Of a DNA stretch of 64,000 nt, positions 23,459 to 36,272 are shown in pieces; position 1 is the stretch's first letter, and the number at the start of each line of letters is the position of its first letter. The DNA comes from Opisthocomus hoazin (lineage: Eukaryota > Chordata > Aves > Opisthocomiformes > Opisthocomidae): assembly GCF_030867145.1 (NCBI RefSeq), contig NC_134428.1, forward strand, positions 19,819,537-19,883,536. Reading direction: 5' to 3'. Made by a program: the position numbers and the translations under genes. Below the pieces are notes generated by a model, which was not told the origin of the DNA, searched no databases, and saw nothing but the letters and a program-made list of their open reading frames with translations.

Positions 23459-25242
23459 CATTTTGCTCTGTTGCTGTTGATCTCTCTTGTGTTGCAGGAT
23501 GAAGTTGATTTTGGGTCAAACTGATAGAGGTGGGCTGCACCACCCTTAATACTCACAGTCAAGAGGTCAGTACAGGGACCCCTGGGCAACATGCATCCAG
23601 GACACGTTCAGCAATGCAAAGAGTGAGCAATACCCATAGCCACAAACAGCTCAAAGGAAAGAATTGAATTTCTAACTCCAGAAAATCACAGCTGCTGTCT
23701 GAGACAGGACATGGCTCTGGATGGTTCTCTGATGTGGCTCCTTGCTTAAAAGGAACTCATCGCAGCCAAAGTCAGCAGGAGTTATCTGAGGCTGAAGTCC
23801 TGGATGCACTGCTGGTCAAGAATGGGACTGGCAGAGATTTTAGGGGACTTAAGTTAATTTAAAGGATGCAGGGCTGGTGCTTTACTGGCTGGCTCTCCCC
23901 AGGCTGCGCTCAGGGGTCAGCGGACAGTGCCCATGCTCCAAATCCTCACCAGCACCACCTGGGTCACAAGCTGTGGCAGGGGATCGCCGCGTGGGCAGGA
24001 GGGATGGGGACAACCCGGCTGCAAGCACCCCGAGGGCCCGGCTGCCCCAGGAATGCACCGGAGTGGTGTCAGCGCCTGGCAGGTGCTTTGTGCTCAGCTC
24101 TGTGTGCTCAGGCAGGGGAGCACGTAGCAGCGCGGCTCCGGAGCGAGACACGTACCAGACACATTATTGAGACAGGAATTTCTTGTCATCGCAAGAGCTT
24201 GACTTACCTTTGTCATTTTAATGCATTGAACTCAGAGCCTGGTTTAAAAAAACCCAATACACTCCTCCCTGGCTTTTCAGAGATAATTTAAGTCTCTTTC
24301 TGAAAGGCCTTTTTATGATTTCAGCAGCTCCCAGGGCAGGGATGAAATACTGGGAGAGTGGCAACAACACGTAACTTTTGTGCTGCAGGGTGCTGTCGGT
24401 CAAATGAAACCCTGCAGGACCGTACCTTTTACACGGGGCACAGAGCACGTGCCACCGCAAGTTCTCACCGCAATGCCCACGTTCTGCACCCCGTGCCAGG
24501 CCTCATCCTTCTCGCCTGCCTTTACAACCCCTCTGCCTCTTTGCTCACTTGAGCAGGCAGGGTTGAGTCATCCAAGGCATGCTCTGGGGGAAACCGTTGC
24601 CTCCAACCCATTTCTTGGAAACTAATAAAAAAAAAATAATACCAGAAATGTTGCAACACACTTACTGCTTCTGCTTCTGGGTGGCTGTTGGGCTGTAACG
24701 TCTCCACACCACGCAGGCAGCTCCAGCTTGCAACCAAGCGGCTGCTTGCTTTGGGACCATGCTAACCATAGCCATGCCCTCCTTCACACTAGGGCCTCTT
24801 CCTTCCCTGCCTGCTTTGCATTTGCAAGGTCGAGGACCCACATTTGCTGAATAACAGCCTTCATATGATCTAACCTTTGGATAAATGCACTTTGAGCCTT
24901 GTGCTTCCTGATCATGTAAGACAGCTCTTTCTGCCCTGAACAATCTTATTCCATCAGCTGTTTGTTCCCAATATTCTCCTGAAAGCCACTATTCAGCCAG
25001 GTAGATCTCAATTCCTTCTGTACAAGATTTAAACCTTTATGAGGGATGCAAGCTCCAGGTGTTTCATGTCTTTGACTTCAAATAATTCCATTCTCCTGAC
25101 TTGATCCCCTTCTGGAGCCTGCCAGGTCACCTGGCTTCATTAACTTCTTCCCTCTATCTCTCAGAAGCTGCTCTTGCAAAATGAAGAATCCTCCCAGAAG
25201 TTTCAAATTAAATTTTGTCTTTCCATTCTACTCATGAATCCA

Positions 25243-25506
25243 CACATGATCACTTGATCCAAGCTAATTTTCTATGGCTAGCTATTACATGTTTTCTACT
25301 TCAGACACAAAGTCTGAAATCGCATCCCTTCTGGGCAGTTCCGAGCCAACTTTATGAAGAAGTTTATGGGCTACAACCCCCAGGGATACATGGGCTTTAC
25401 CATTATTAACAACCTTTGATCTCCACTTGACATCAAGAAAGCTAAAGCCTCCCATAATGATACTATTTGTGTCTCTAGTAATACGGAGATCACAAACCCT
25501 ATCCAA
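25243..25506 (-). mobile_element. Decayed CR1/L3-like LINE ORF2 endonuclease fragment
   Basis: On the minus strand, broken frames give a series of short matches, in the right order, to the end of the apurinic endonuclease domain of CR1-type ORF2. These are MGGFSFLDVKW (family pattern MGDFNxPDIxW), then ELPRRDAISDFV (family pattern EPTRxxAxLDLVL), then after a stop and frame change LGSSDHV (family pattern SLGxSDH). The open part is 25285-25506 and the SDH block is at 25243-25263. Frame changes and stops show it is dead and old. It sits 430-690 bp upstream of gene 2. Similarity is judged by eye, so the exact clade is uncertain. Confidence 0.6.
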
Positions 25507-25628
25507 ATCTGAATCTGGAGGTTTCTAATAGGATTCAGAGAAACTTGTTTATTTGCCCGTGTCAGCAGAGTGTTTGGAGGGTCATGGTACTGCAAGCAAA
25601 GGGCCTCGAGGTCTCGGGGGGAGGAGGT

Positions 25629-25635
25629 TATAAAG
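25629..25635 (+). promoter_or_regulatory. Possible TATA box upstream of gene 2
   Basis: TATAAAG lies about 300 bp before the gene 2 ATG. If used, the leader would be about 270 nt and contain several upstream ATGs, which makes this weak. No better TATA lies near 25933; a TATTTATTTA run near 25778 is an alternative. Confidence 0.25.
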
Positions 25636-25932
25636 GAATGCCAAGCACCTTTTCCCATGTATATGTTCTTGCACACACATGCATGGGTTTGTAATTTGAA
25701 ACCCTCTTTACTTCTGGACAGGCTTTGCAAACTGCTTAGACCACATTCTCTGAGGTGTTTAAAGAGGGTGGAGTATGCAGTATTTATTTAGGTACTCTAC
25801 AAACCTTAATAAGAATCGAGTGCTTGTAGCAATTGCAGAGAGCAAACAGAAAGCCAGCTGGCAGAAACTGAACAGTGCCACTGCATTTTTATTGCTTCTA
25901 ACCCCCAAAAAACAGATCATTACTAAAAAAAA

Positions 25933-28900
25933 ATGTCTTTTTTAATTTCATTTACCTCTGATCCTGCATTAATTTTTCTGCTGTGCACAGCAGTATTATT
26001 AGCTGTACTCTATTTTTCAACTGGCTATAAATACTCAGCGTTTAAATTTCCTCCTGGTCCAACTCCTCTTCCGATCATTGGTAACCTGCACTTGGTGGAT
26101 CTTAGAAGGCAAGATAAATCAATAATGAAGGTAGGACAAAAACCCCCAAACCCAGACCCTCATAGATTTTAAAGATGCCTGGGATATATCAGTGAGAATC
26201 TTTTTGTCTTTTTTAATTCAAACTAAATTGTAAAGGTGTGAAAATTGCTTTATAGTATTTTTTCGGGCTTCTTCTAGCCTATGCCTATATTGATGCGATA
26301 TCATTTCTGAGCGATCAACCATTAAGAAAAGACCTCTGGGTAATACGGGGATTCTTCATGTAATTGTGATGATGTACATGAAGTGCATAATGCTTGTGGG
26401 AACTGAAATATTAATTTGACAGCTCGGACACTCAGAAAGCTTTTAAAGCATTAGGATATAACTAACACGAAATGAAATTGCTTCCCTCCCCTCCACCCTG
26501 CAGAACTGGCAAGGGGAATTCCACGATGCAGTGACCCCAAAACTGCTTTGGAGAGGGCCAAATCCAGATGTCCCATTGCAAAATCCGCTTCCCTCTTGAT
26601 GAATTGGATGTGCATTAAAATCGAGATGGCAGTACAAGAGAGGGATGGAAAAGTTGCACTAAGGAACCAGAATGAATAGCCCGTAAGCTCGTCTATTAAC
26701 CTGTAATTAAGACAACTTACCCCAGTTATGGTGGTAAACTGTTCTTCGGTGCAAGACGAGGCTGGCACAGCCTGAGCTGTTTGTGTCAGGCTGCTGAGCA
26801 CTCCCCCCTCGCTGCAGTAGACAGCACCCCCGGGGATCGACCTGCGCCAGGGTCAGGGAGAGAGTGAGCAAACAGACAGCGGCGGTTCGTGACGCGGCGG
26901 CGACACGGCTCCCGTAACACCGGTGCTCAGCAAACACTGGTGGGTCTCTGGGTGCAGCCGGGCAGTGGGTAGCGCTGCCGTGGGGTGAGGCTCCCAGCAC
27001 CCAGTGGTGTTACGGGCAATGCTTGGGGTCAGTTTGCCCAGTGGGGCTGGGCAGACGTTGCTGCAGCCTCTGAACGGCGGTTTGGAATTACCTCTGCGTG
27101 CTTTCATCACCTGTTAGGCTGTTTTTGGTATTGCCTACGTTTGCCTTTACTTTGGGATTACTCCAGAGGGTTTATCCCTCCATCTCACCCCACAGAGAGC
27201 AAAAAATGCCGACTGAATCGAGCAGCAGGCACCAGCATTTGTTGGCTGGGCACCCTGATGGAGGAGTTTGCAGGGCATGGGGGATCCCCCCTCTCCCCTG
27301 CGAAGCTGCCATCGGACCCAGCACGGGCTGAGGCTGCACGCGTGCACCGTGTGTTCGCTTAGGCAGCAGATTTGAGCTGTGGCTCCAGCCCAGCCCAAGC
27401 GCTTCTTGGCTGTCCCCAGCTGCTGTTTTCAAGCTGCCAGAGAGCAAGATGCGGAGGCAGGCAGGAGTATTCAGCCTCCCGCGGTCCCCGATGAGGGCAT
27501 CCATTTCCCCGTCAGCGCGCCACGCTCTGCGCAGAGCCTCATCCCAGACCCCTTTCCTTGGCGAAGAGGAGCGGGGATCGGCACACAGCACAGTGAGCTC
27601 TGGGGGTACACGTAGGACGTGCCAGCAGGACCGCAGGCTCCTGGAGGGATTTTCAGCCCCCCCGGGGCACTGCGTTGCCTCTGTAAACTGCCTGTCAAGG
27701 CACCGCTTTGGAGGGGAGCTGTGGAGAATTTGTCCCACATGTGGCAGTGAAAAAAACCTCTCCATGTCATGGCAAAGATATGTCCAGAGCCTTCCCAGTG
27801 CAAAACGAGCATCGCTTTGTGTACAAGCGTGGGGACAGCCAGCCAGCGGTTCGGGCAGCCTCCTGCTTCTGCCGTGGGTTTCTCTGCTGTGTCTGGCTGA
27901 GCTATAGGTACCAAAGCCAGGTCCAGGCAAAGAGGCATAGATTTGAAATTTGTGGTCATCCAGGGCAAACTAAATGCCTGGCATGGAAAAAACAGCTCCT
28001 CTGGTCTTGTAGCAGGGATGCAGTAGTGCTTTGGTGCAAGAGGAGCATCGTACCAAAGCTTTCCTGTGCGACAGCATCCTTATTTGCACTGAAATGTCTT
28101 CTCTGTGTTCATCTTTCTCCGGTTTGCCAACTTGTGTTGCCTTTTGAGGTCCAGTCTTTAACTCTGCATGGGGTTTTTTACTTTTCATTTACTTTCTCCT
28201 TAACAGCAAAACCAGATTAGTAATGCACTGATGGGGGTGGGGGTTCTTTCATGGCGATAAGCCTAAAATCCATACGGATGCCAACCAGGCACCCATAAAA
28301 AATGTCTCGTGTTTGACCATGATGAGCTCCGGCTCACAAACACCGTTCTGCCTGCAGGTAGCGGCTCCACAGCTGTTCCCAGCAGGATGCCAGGACGTAA
28401 TATGTCCTTTCAGAAAGCAACCGTGCACGCTCCCTCCCTTCCTGACCATCACAGCTCCCCTCTTTTTCAGCTTGCGGAAAAATACGGCCCCATCTTCACC
28501 CTCCACTTTGGGTTCCAGAAAGTTGTGGTCCTGACCGGGTACGAAGTTGTGCGGGAGGCGCTTGTGAACTACACAGAGGAGTTTGTAGACAGACCATCCA
28601 TCCCAATATTTGACCAAATTCAGAACAGAAACGGTACTAGAGAAATGAGTGGGGGTGGGCGGGAGGGACGACACTGTCGCTTAGTGCCAGCCTAACAGTG
28701 CATCCCCGGAGCCCGGCTTTTAAACATCCCCCTTGGACCCTTCTGAAGCCAAGCTGAGAGAAAATATTTGGCTTTCCTCACTTTCATGCAATGCTGCCTG
28801 CCTTTTCATCATTTTTGCTAATGCATTTGTGGCTGATACATGTCCTAAACGTTCGAGGGTGAGGAGTGGGATTTTTAAAGGCATCGAGGTAATTCTGGGG

Positions 28901-31900
28901 TTAATTTCTGTAAATGGGAGCGGTGACCACCACATTTACAAACCTTCCCCACGGTTTCAGGGGACTTTGGACTGACTGGTTTGGCTGTTTGGAGCTGTAG
29001 GGATTTTCCCTTTGTCCGACTGCCAGGTGCCACAATTTTGGACACCATCAGTTCCCCCATGCCTTGCCTCCCCATAAAGGCTCTTGGGTGGACCACTGTG
29101 AAACAGGTTCAGGCAGAAGCAATGTGCTGAGGCTGGAAATTCACCCCCACAAACAACCCCATAGTTTTTCCAAGGCAACTCTCCATTCCTGAGTATTTCA
29201 GAGAACTTTTTGCCTTGTTTTTCCATCCTCTGCTTCAGCTGAGGCTTTAGATTTGAGCTTCCAAAAGGCAGCTTTATATGCTGGTCACAGGCTGAAGTTG
29301 GGATTACAATTAGAAATTAAATTACCCAGCCATAATATCAATAGATGAATTTATTGCTACATAAGGAAAAGGAATCGATGGGGAGAAAAGCATTTTTCAG
29401 AGCTAATTTACATGTAAAATATCCCTGTGGGAGACTGTCAGTATTGCACTATAAGTCCTTTCACACTTACCATCTGAGCCCAAGTCTGAGCCACTTAGAG
29501 GTGACTCAAAGCTGTAAATTCATAGTGGTTATGAAGTAACAAGGGTCACACATTTTCCCATGAAACCTTTTTTCTTCAGAAAATGTCATTTTGTTGACTC
29601 AGAAGCTGTTTGCAGAAAAGGAATTATCCAGATGCAATTGCCTGAATTAAAGAAAAATTAAAAATTAAGTTTAGAAATTTGCTTTGACATTTTTAGAGCA
29701 AGAAGTTTTGCTTTCCAAGTTAAAACTACACTGCTTTAAAAGAGTGTTTACTCTAGAAAAAGCAAACACATTTAAACACCTTGCAGCCAAGATGAAGATG
29801 TAAGTGTTGGAATCCAGCTTTTCAATAGACACAATCTGAGATAGTCTTTGGATTAATGACAAAATCTTTTCTTTCACTATTTCCAACAGTCTGATGGGAT
29901 GAAATACGCATCCCTGCTTGGTGGTGTTAGCGATCATCAAGGCATGAGCTCAGTAACCTCCACAACATGATAGTATTTTTCCACTGCTGAAAATACAGTG
30001 TTGCTGAGAATCTCAGTAAAACAGTTCAGCACTGATCAGGGTTGAGGAAACTGAATTATCCCACCCCACATAGATACAATACCTTTATGACTGGAATAAG
30101 ATGAAGGGAGAATCTTCAAAGATACCAGGTTGTTGCTTGAGGCCTTAGACTTGCAACCAAACAGGGTCAGAAAAGTTGCATGATTGACTTAGACCAACAT
30201 CTCTCCCCAGCTCTACAGCCAACCCATACTGGTCTGAAAGCCACACCTCCTTATCTTGCACTCAGGAGAGGGATGGGGCAAAGTGGGTTGGGTGGGAGCT
30301 TGTTTTTCCCAAACCACAGGCTCAGTGAGTCTGGGAGAATGGAGCTGAGAGGATACAGGGATGGGGCACGCAGAAATGGGAGACCCTTAGTCCCTGAATC
30401 CATGGGAAACTGGGCAGCAGAAACGCTTGTGGAGATCCCTCCTCATCCAGTCCCCTATTCTGTTTTGTGCGGTGGGCTCCTCCGTGCATGAGCCCAGCAG
30501 CGATGTCTCACGGCCTCCCCAGGTTTGTTCTTCTCTATCGGGGAGCTGTGGAGAACAACTCGGAGATTCACCGTATCCAGCATGCGCAACCTCGGCATGG
30601 GGAAAAAAATGATAGAAGGGAGAATTTTTGAGGAGCTTCATTTCCTTATCGAGATGATCAAATCCTTCAAAGGTGAGCTGGAGACCATCACGGTGCTTTA
30701 CAGCCTCATATGCGTCACTGCTGCTGCCGCATCTCACTCACATTTCCATCCTCCTCCCATTGCAGGTGAACCTTTTAGCCTGACGTCCTTCAACTGTGCT
30801 CCAATCAATGTCACCTTCATTATGCTGTTTGGCGACAGGTTTGACTATAAGGACCCAACATTTCTTACTCTCTTAAGACTCATAGATGAAATTATGATTC
30901 TTCTGGGATCTCCAGATTTGAATGTAAGTAACCCATCCCACAGCTTAACATATTCCAACACTGCCACATTGCATTTGTGAGCCACACAAACCACAGGATT
31001 TAGTTCAGCAGTTTTCAAATGTTCAGAACCAGCCACTACACCTAAAATGGGACAGTTCTCCATGTACCAAATGTGCTGCCAGATTCCCCTTTGCTGCTCT
31101 CCTTTTGAACCATTCTGCACATCTACGTGGAGCTAAAATGAGAACTGAACTATAGTTGATTTAGCTCCACAGATTTTTTTTTTGTTTGGCTTTTTCAATA
31201 TAATTGCACCATCTAGGCTTTCTCTGCCTTTGCTGCATTTTCTAAAAAAAATACATTCAGTGTTGATGTCCAGGTGAGGGAGATTTCACAGACTGCATTA
31301 AAAATGCTTCCTTAAGACCACCAGAAAAACTGCTTATCTTCAAATGACCATATCCAGTCCTTCATAACTGATGTTGGAAAAAACCAACCAGTCCCATACT
31401 GCTCTAAACTGGCTGGTGGCCTGGCACACTGGAGCCTCGACTCTGTGGAGCAGCTGACCAGGCTGTTACTGGTAGAGGATCTGTTCCCACAGAACAGCAT
31501 CAATGCTTAAAATTGGGTAGTACTAATAAAGGCTCAAAGGTTGCAAAGCCCTCCCTTAATAAAATCTGCCTGGGGAGTCCCTGGGATGCTAAGATACGAC
31601 TACAACAAGACAAAACTCAACCGATATGTCATGCCTTAGGGGGATGCTTTTTCAGCATGCTGATATTTCTGCAGACTTAGAGACTGCTTCTTTTTTTTAA
31701 TTCCTCATTAGTATTTCAATTTCTACCCGTTCCTTGGATTTCTTTTCAAAACCCACAAGATTATGCTTGAGAAAATAGAAGATATACGCATCATTTTAAG
31801 GCAATACATGAAGGCGAGCAGGGAGGATATCAATGAGAACAGCGTGAGAAGCTACATTGATGCACTGATATTCAAGCAACAAGAGGTATTTGACTGCTTA

Positions 31901-34900
31901 GCTCTGTTGACTGTTTTCAACGTCTCTTTTTGACTTTCTAGCTAAAACAGTAGCTGAGTCTTGATTTCAGTTATGTCATGTAAACCTATTGAAATCCATG
32001 CTGTTATTCTAGTGGTACTGAAATGAGACGGCAGTCTCTTACAGTTGGTGTAATTTACTGCAGGGATTTTGCTATCAAAATTAAGGTATGAAAGCCACCG
32101 TCTCAGTCCACTCCTGAAACAGCAGCTCTAATAATGTGAGATCAGCTCCTTGTTCCTAGTAGAAAATGCATGTATTCACATGAAAGCTGACTCTGTCTTT
32201 CTTTTCATGATAACAAATCAATTAATCATTGATTCTGTTGCTCCAAGATGAATTATACCCTTAACGTACTTGAATGATAAATCATCAGTACAAGGCCTAG
32301 CCCTGCCCTGCACCTTACTTTAGTAGAGATGTGGCGGTTTCTCATATCAGTTGATTTCATTCAACACAAAATATTTGGGCTCTGCATTTTTTCTTCTTTC
32401 CAACTGGATCTGGGCCAACCTTAGGCACTAAATCTTCTACCCAGCTATGTGGAGGAAGGGTCAATACAGTCCTAAAGCCCAGAAGAAATGGCCTAAAAGG
32501 TAATTTTGAACATTGTTGGGGATTCAAACCTGCCCTTGGGCAGGAGGGGTCCCTAGGAGGTAGGATTAGCTGAATTTCCTTCTGTACGGGGTAGAGACCG
32601 GGCTCTTTCTAAACCTGTGAGGCTGATGCTGTGAACAGCCAACTGGCCCTGGGCTTCAGCCTGCTTCTGGGTGGAGATGGATGCTGAACCAAGACTCCAC
32701 TCCAAACCTTCCATCTTTGGTGCTCCCATCTTTGGTGAATGCTGTGTATTCAAGTTCCGGTCTATTTTATCAGCCAGTTGATAAACACAGGATTATAGAC
32801 AACAGTGTTGTAGGCTATGCAGCATTTCCCAAGCTTGCTGAATACTGAGACTGATGGTTTTAAGACCTTTCTTACCACTTGTGTTTTTCAAGGATAAAAA
32901 CAAGAAAGACAGCCTCTTCCATGATGACAACTTAATAGCATCTTTACTCGACCTGGTCATGGCAGGAACAGAGACCATAGCCACAACGCTCCAGTGGGCC
33001 ATCCTGCTGATGATGAAATACCCAGAGATTCAAAGTGAGCTCCTTTCACCTAAGCTCCATCCGTGGCATGGCTGATATGGGGAGGGGAGAGGCTTGGCCT
33101 CACATCCACAGAAGCTCTTTTAAGAGCTGAATCCTGTCTCCCTACTATTATGAACTCCTGATGTAATTAGATGCTGATTAAAGCCACAACCAGATTGTCC
33201 TTGTGCCTTGCTAGGAGAGAGGTTGAGTGGAGATCGAAGTATGATGCTGGTGAAACAACCCATGCATATGCTGGAACTAGAAATAGAGCGGGGAAACCCA
33301 GTCTGGTGTTTTAAGAATCCTCTCCCTCCAGACCCTGGAAAAACACATTTTTCCCAAAACCAAATCGGAACTGACTTCCTTGCTGGAATCCAACTGTGTT
33401 TGTTCCTTCCAGAAAAGGTGCAGGAGGAGATTGGGAGAACCATCAAAGATGGAAGCTGGGCCACGTATGAGGATCGGAAGAACATGCCATTTACGAATGC
33501 GGTGCTACACGAAGTGCAGAGGTTTATCACCCTCTTGCCCCACGTTCCCCGCTGCACTGCGGTTGACACCCACTTCAGGGGGTACTTCCTGCCCAAGGTA
33601 GGTAACTGCTCCAGCCCAGGTACACACCACCCTCCTCATTTTTGCCAGTGCAACTAGAGACCAGTTTCTTTAGAGGGAATTGGACAGAGGCCAAAAGTAG
33701 GTTTCCAAAATCATCCACAGAAGAGTTTCTATGTTGAGTCCATGAGACTGCTCTTGTAGGACTATTGTTTCATAGTTGAGCCTCTTCAACTACATTGGGT
33801 ACAGAGAAACTGGTATCATAGTTCAGTCCCTCTCATGCTCACGAATTCCCCACTCCACAAGTGACCCTGGTTTACCTCCTTGATGCCATCTGCACAGTGA
33901 AGTATCTGCCAGGGAATTTACAGGATCTGACCCTCTGCTTGAGGTTTTCACAGTACCATATGGGCTTTGGCTTCACTTCTTGAAACTGCTGGGAAAATAC
34001 CACTGACTTCTCTCTCTACTGGCTGATGGGGTAAAAACCTCAGGGTCTCCACCTACCCCAGGTGGAGCAAATCTCCTGGAACACTGAAGTCTGTGTCACA
34101 AAATGAACAAAACAGAGCACTTTTTCTATCTTTTGTGCCTTCATGTACTTTTCTTGCAGGGTATAATTGTAATCCCGTCACTCACCTCAGTGCTGCTGGA
34201 TAAGACGCAGTGGGAGACACCACATCAGTTCAACCCCAACCACTTCCTTGATGCCGAGGGGAATTTTGTAAAGAGAGAGGCTTTCCTGCCCTTCTCCATA
34301 GGTAACTAAAGAGCTGATATGCACAGAGCTGAGGCTATGGCAGGGCCGTTTTATTACAATATACACTAATGGGTATATTCATGGCTAAGTACTGCCTTTA
34401 ACTTGGTCAATAAGCAACGAGGCAACTGAATGGAGTCAATTATTCTGCATCCAGGCAAATGGCTGCTTTCAGAGCACACCTCTCCCACCGCTGAAGGCGT
34501 TGGTTCCTAAAGGTTCAACAAGAGAGAAGACAAAGAGATATATTACATCCAAAAGAAGGTAGAAAAATGCCTCAAAGCTGAAAGGAGTAGGTAGATAATC
34601 AGACAGGACTGGTGGGGCTGCCAGCACAGCTATGCATGGGGTTTCATCAGCTCTCCTCAAAGTGAGGGTACAATCCAGGGACCCCCAAGTACTGTCCTGA
34701 GGCAAACCCCAAGTGTGAGCAGGTCTGATGGACAAGGCCTCATCCATTGCCCACCAGAGTCAAGGAAGAAAGTTCCAATAAGCCTTGCACCTTGGCTGGG
34801 TATTACAGCCAGCAGAGACCAAATATGAGACAGAGTACATCAAACCATATCACTCTCACTGTGAAATCTTAAATCCAAGGCCATCGATTGTTCCCAAAAA

Positions 34901-36272
34901 TGACCTCGAATGATGATTCTTCCTGTGGCACTTTTAAAAGCTCCCAAGGATTCCCAGCAAGACCTGTTCTTCTAGAGGAAGAAGCACAGCCCCGTGGTAA
35001 GGGGAGGTGACAGGGCACTTGGCATCCTGGCACTACCTCCGTCTGTCATTTTGCCTAAGTCACAACCTTTTTCTTTTATTTTTTTAATCTCAATTTCACC
35101 TGCAAAATATGATTGACATTCTTCCCCTGGAGGCTCATAAACCCAAACCCCTTGAGACTCAGATTGAGCTAATGGTGGGAACAGTTGTTATCAGAAACTC
35201 TCCCCTGAGCCATCCTAAAAGAAGAAATATCACTTATGCATTGCCTTCCCGACAGCCATAAATGTTTCCAAAGGCTGCTGATTTCCAGAAATGCCTGCTG
35301 CCCAGCCCATGCCCTCCATGGCTGCAGGAGCATGCACTATGAGGGGGCACAGCTGGATGGAGTGATCTTGCTGGGAGTTTAACAAATACCAAAACTGCAG
35401 GAGCCCGTAAGTACTACAAAGGGAGATTTCCTGCAAAATCCTACAGATCCACCTGTTCAAACTTACACTTTCCAGCTGTGCCTCTGAAAGGATGGCTTGA
35501 AGGGATTCCAGAACGTGCTCCAACAACAGACCCTCAGCAGTGACTTCTGACGTTAGGAAGCCTGTCCTCACCGTCCACCACGTTCTTCACCCATACAGGG
35601 ACCATCACGCAAGGGCTGGGAATCTAGCACAAAGAGGGAATAGGAAAGAAGAAACACAGTTTTTTCTAAAAGTGGGACATTAGGACAAATTCCACATGAA
35701 AAGTGAGTTTCAAACAATTCTGCTTTGGGAGGAGGTGGCAATTTTTCTATATCGGGCTGCTTTTTAAGCTCTAAAGATGCTGAGAGGGTTGGAAGAGCTA
35801 AGGAGAGGGGAGGGTACACCATAAATGCATAATAACCTGAAACATGACTGTGACTTGCTGCTGCAGGTAGCTGTGCGACAAAAGAGACCAGGCAGGCATA
35901 CTGTGCCAGTGTGACTGGGACAGCTACCTTCAGCAGTACGGGCTCCTCTGCTCTGAAATGCTCTGGTGCATTTCAAGGTTTCACTCCTGCTTCCGTTACG
36001 ACATCTCAGATGCTAACACGTCTATGGCAAATATTCTAGTTTGATCTGTCCATCAAGTAAACACACTGCTTTCATCTGCAGGGCGAAGGAACTGCATTGG
36101 AGAAAGCCTCGCCAAGATGGAGCTGTTTGTCTTCTTTGTAGGGTTGCTGCAGACATTTACTTTTCAACCCCAGCCAGGAGTTTCAGAGTCTGACTTGGAC
36201 CTTACCGTCCCCCAAACAACTTTCACATTAAGGCCTCAGCCTCAGGCAACATGTGCTGTCCTGTGTGAATAA
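25933..36272 (+). CDS. Cytochrome P450, CYP2W-like (gene 2)
   Basis: Nine exons: 25933-26130, 28471-28633, 30523-30672, 30766-30923, 31712-31885, 32893-33034, 33413-33597, 34160-34301 and 36082-36272; 1503 bp, 500 aa, frame open throughout, GT-AG introns. A membrane anchor (about residues 12-29) precedes PPGP at 40-43. Signatures: W130-x3-R134, helix-I AGTET at 305-309, helix-K E362-V-Q-R365, and haem loop [11 protein letters not shown] with Cys442. The stretch [15 protein letters not shown] matches my recollection of human CYP2W1, as do the RRQDKS and FDYKDP neighbourhoods. Asn185-Val-Thr aligns with the glycosylated Asn of human CYP2W1. Human CYP2W1 is reported to act on lipids, retinoids and indole and to be expressed in fetal gut and colon tumours; whether this gene does the same is inference. 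Intron 3 is only 93 bp, in frame and stop-free. Confidence 0.95.

Larger units (their letters stand above)
21071..25928. other. Interval between P450 genes 1 and 2
   Basis: About 4.9 kb. The first part should contain the 3' UTR of gene 1. It also holds a GTAC-rich repeat (23252-23311), a GC-richer stretch at 23900-24150, and a decayed LINE fragment (25243-25506). No exon or RNA gene was recognised. Confidence 0.5.

Noticed and set aside
27172-27968. Long minus-strand frames (up to 252 codons) in gene 2 intron 1
   Set aside because: They lie in locally GC-rich intron DNA, with overlapping open frames on the other strand and no recognisable protein.
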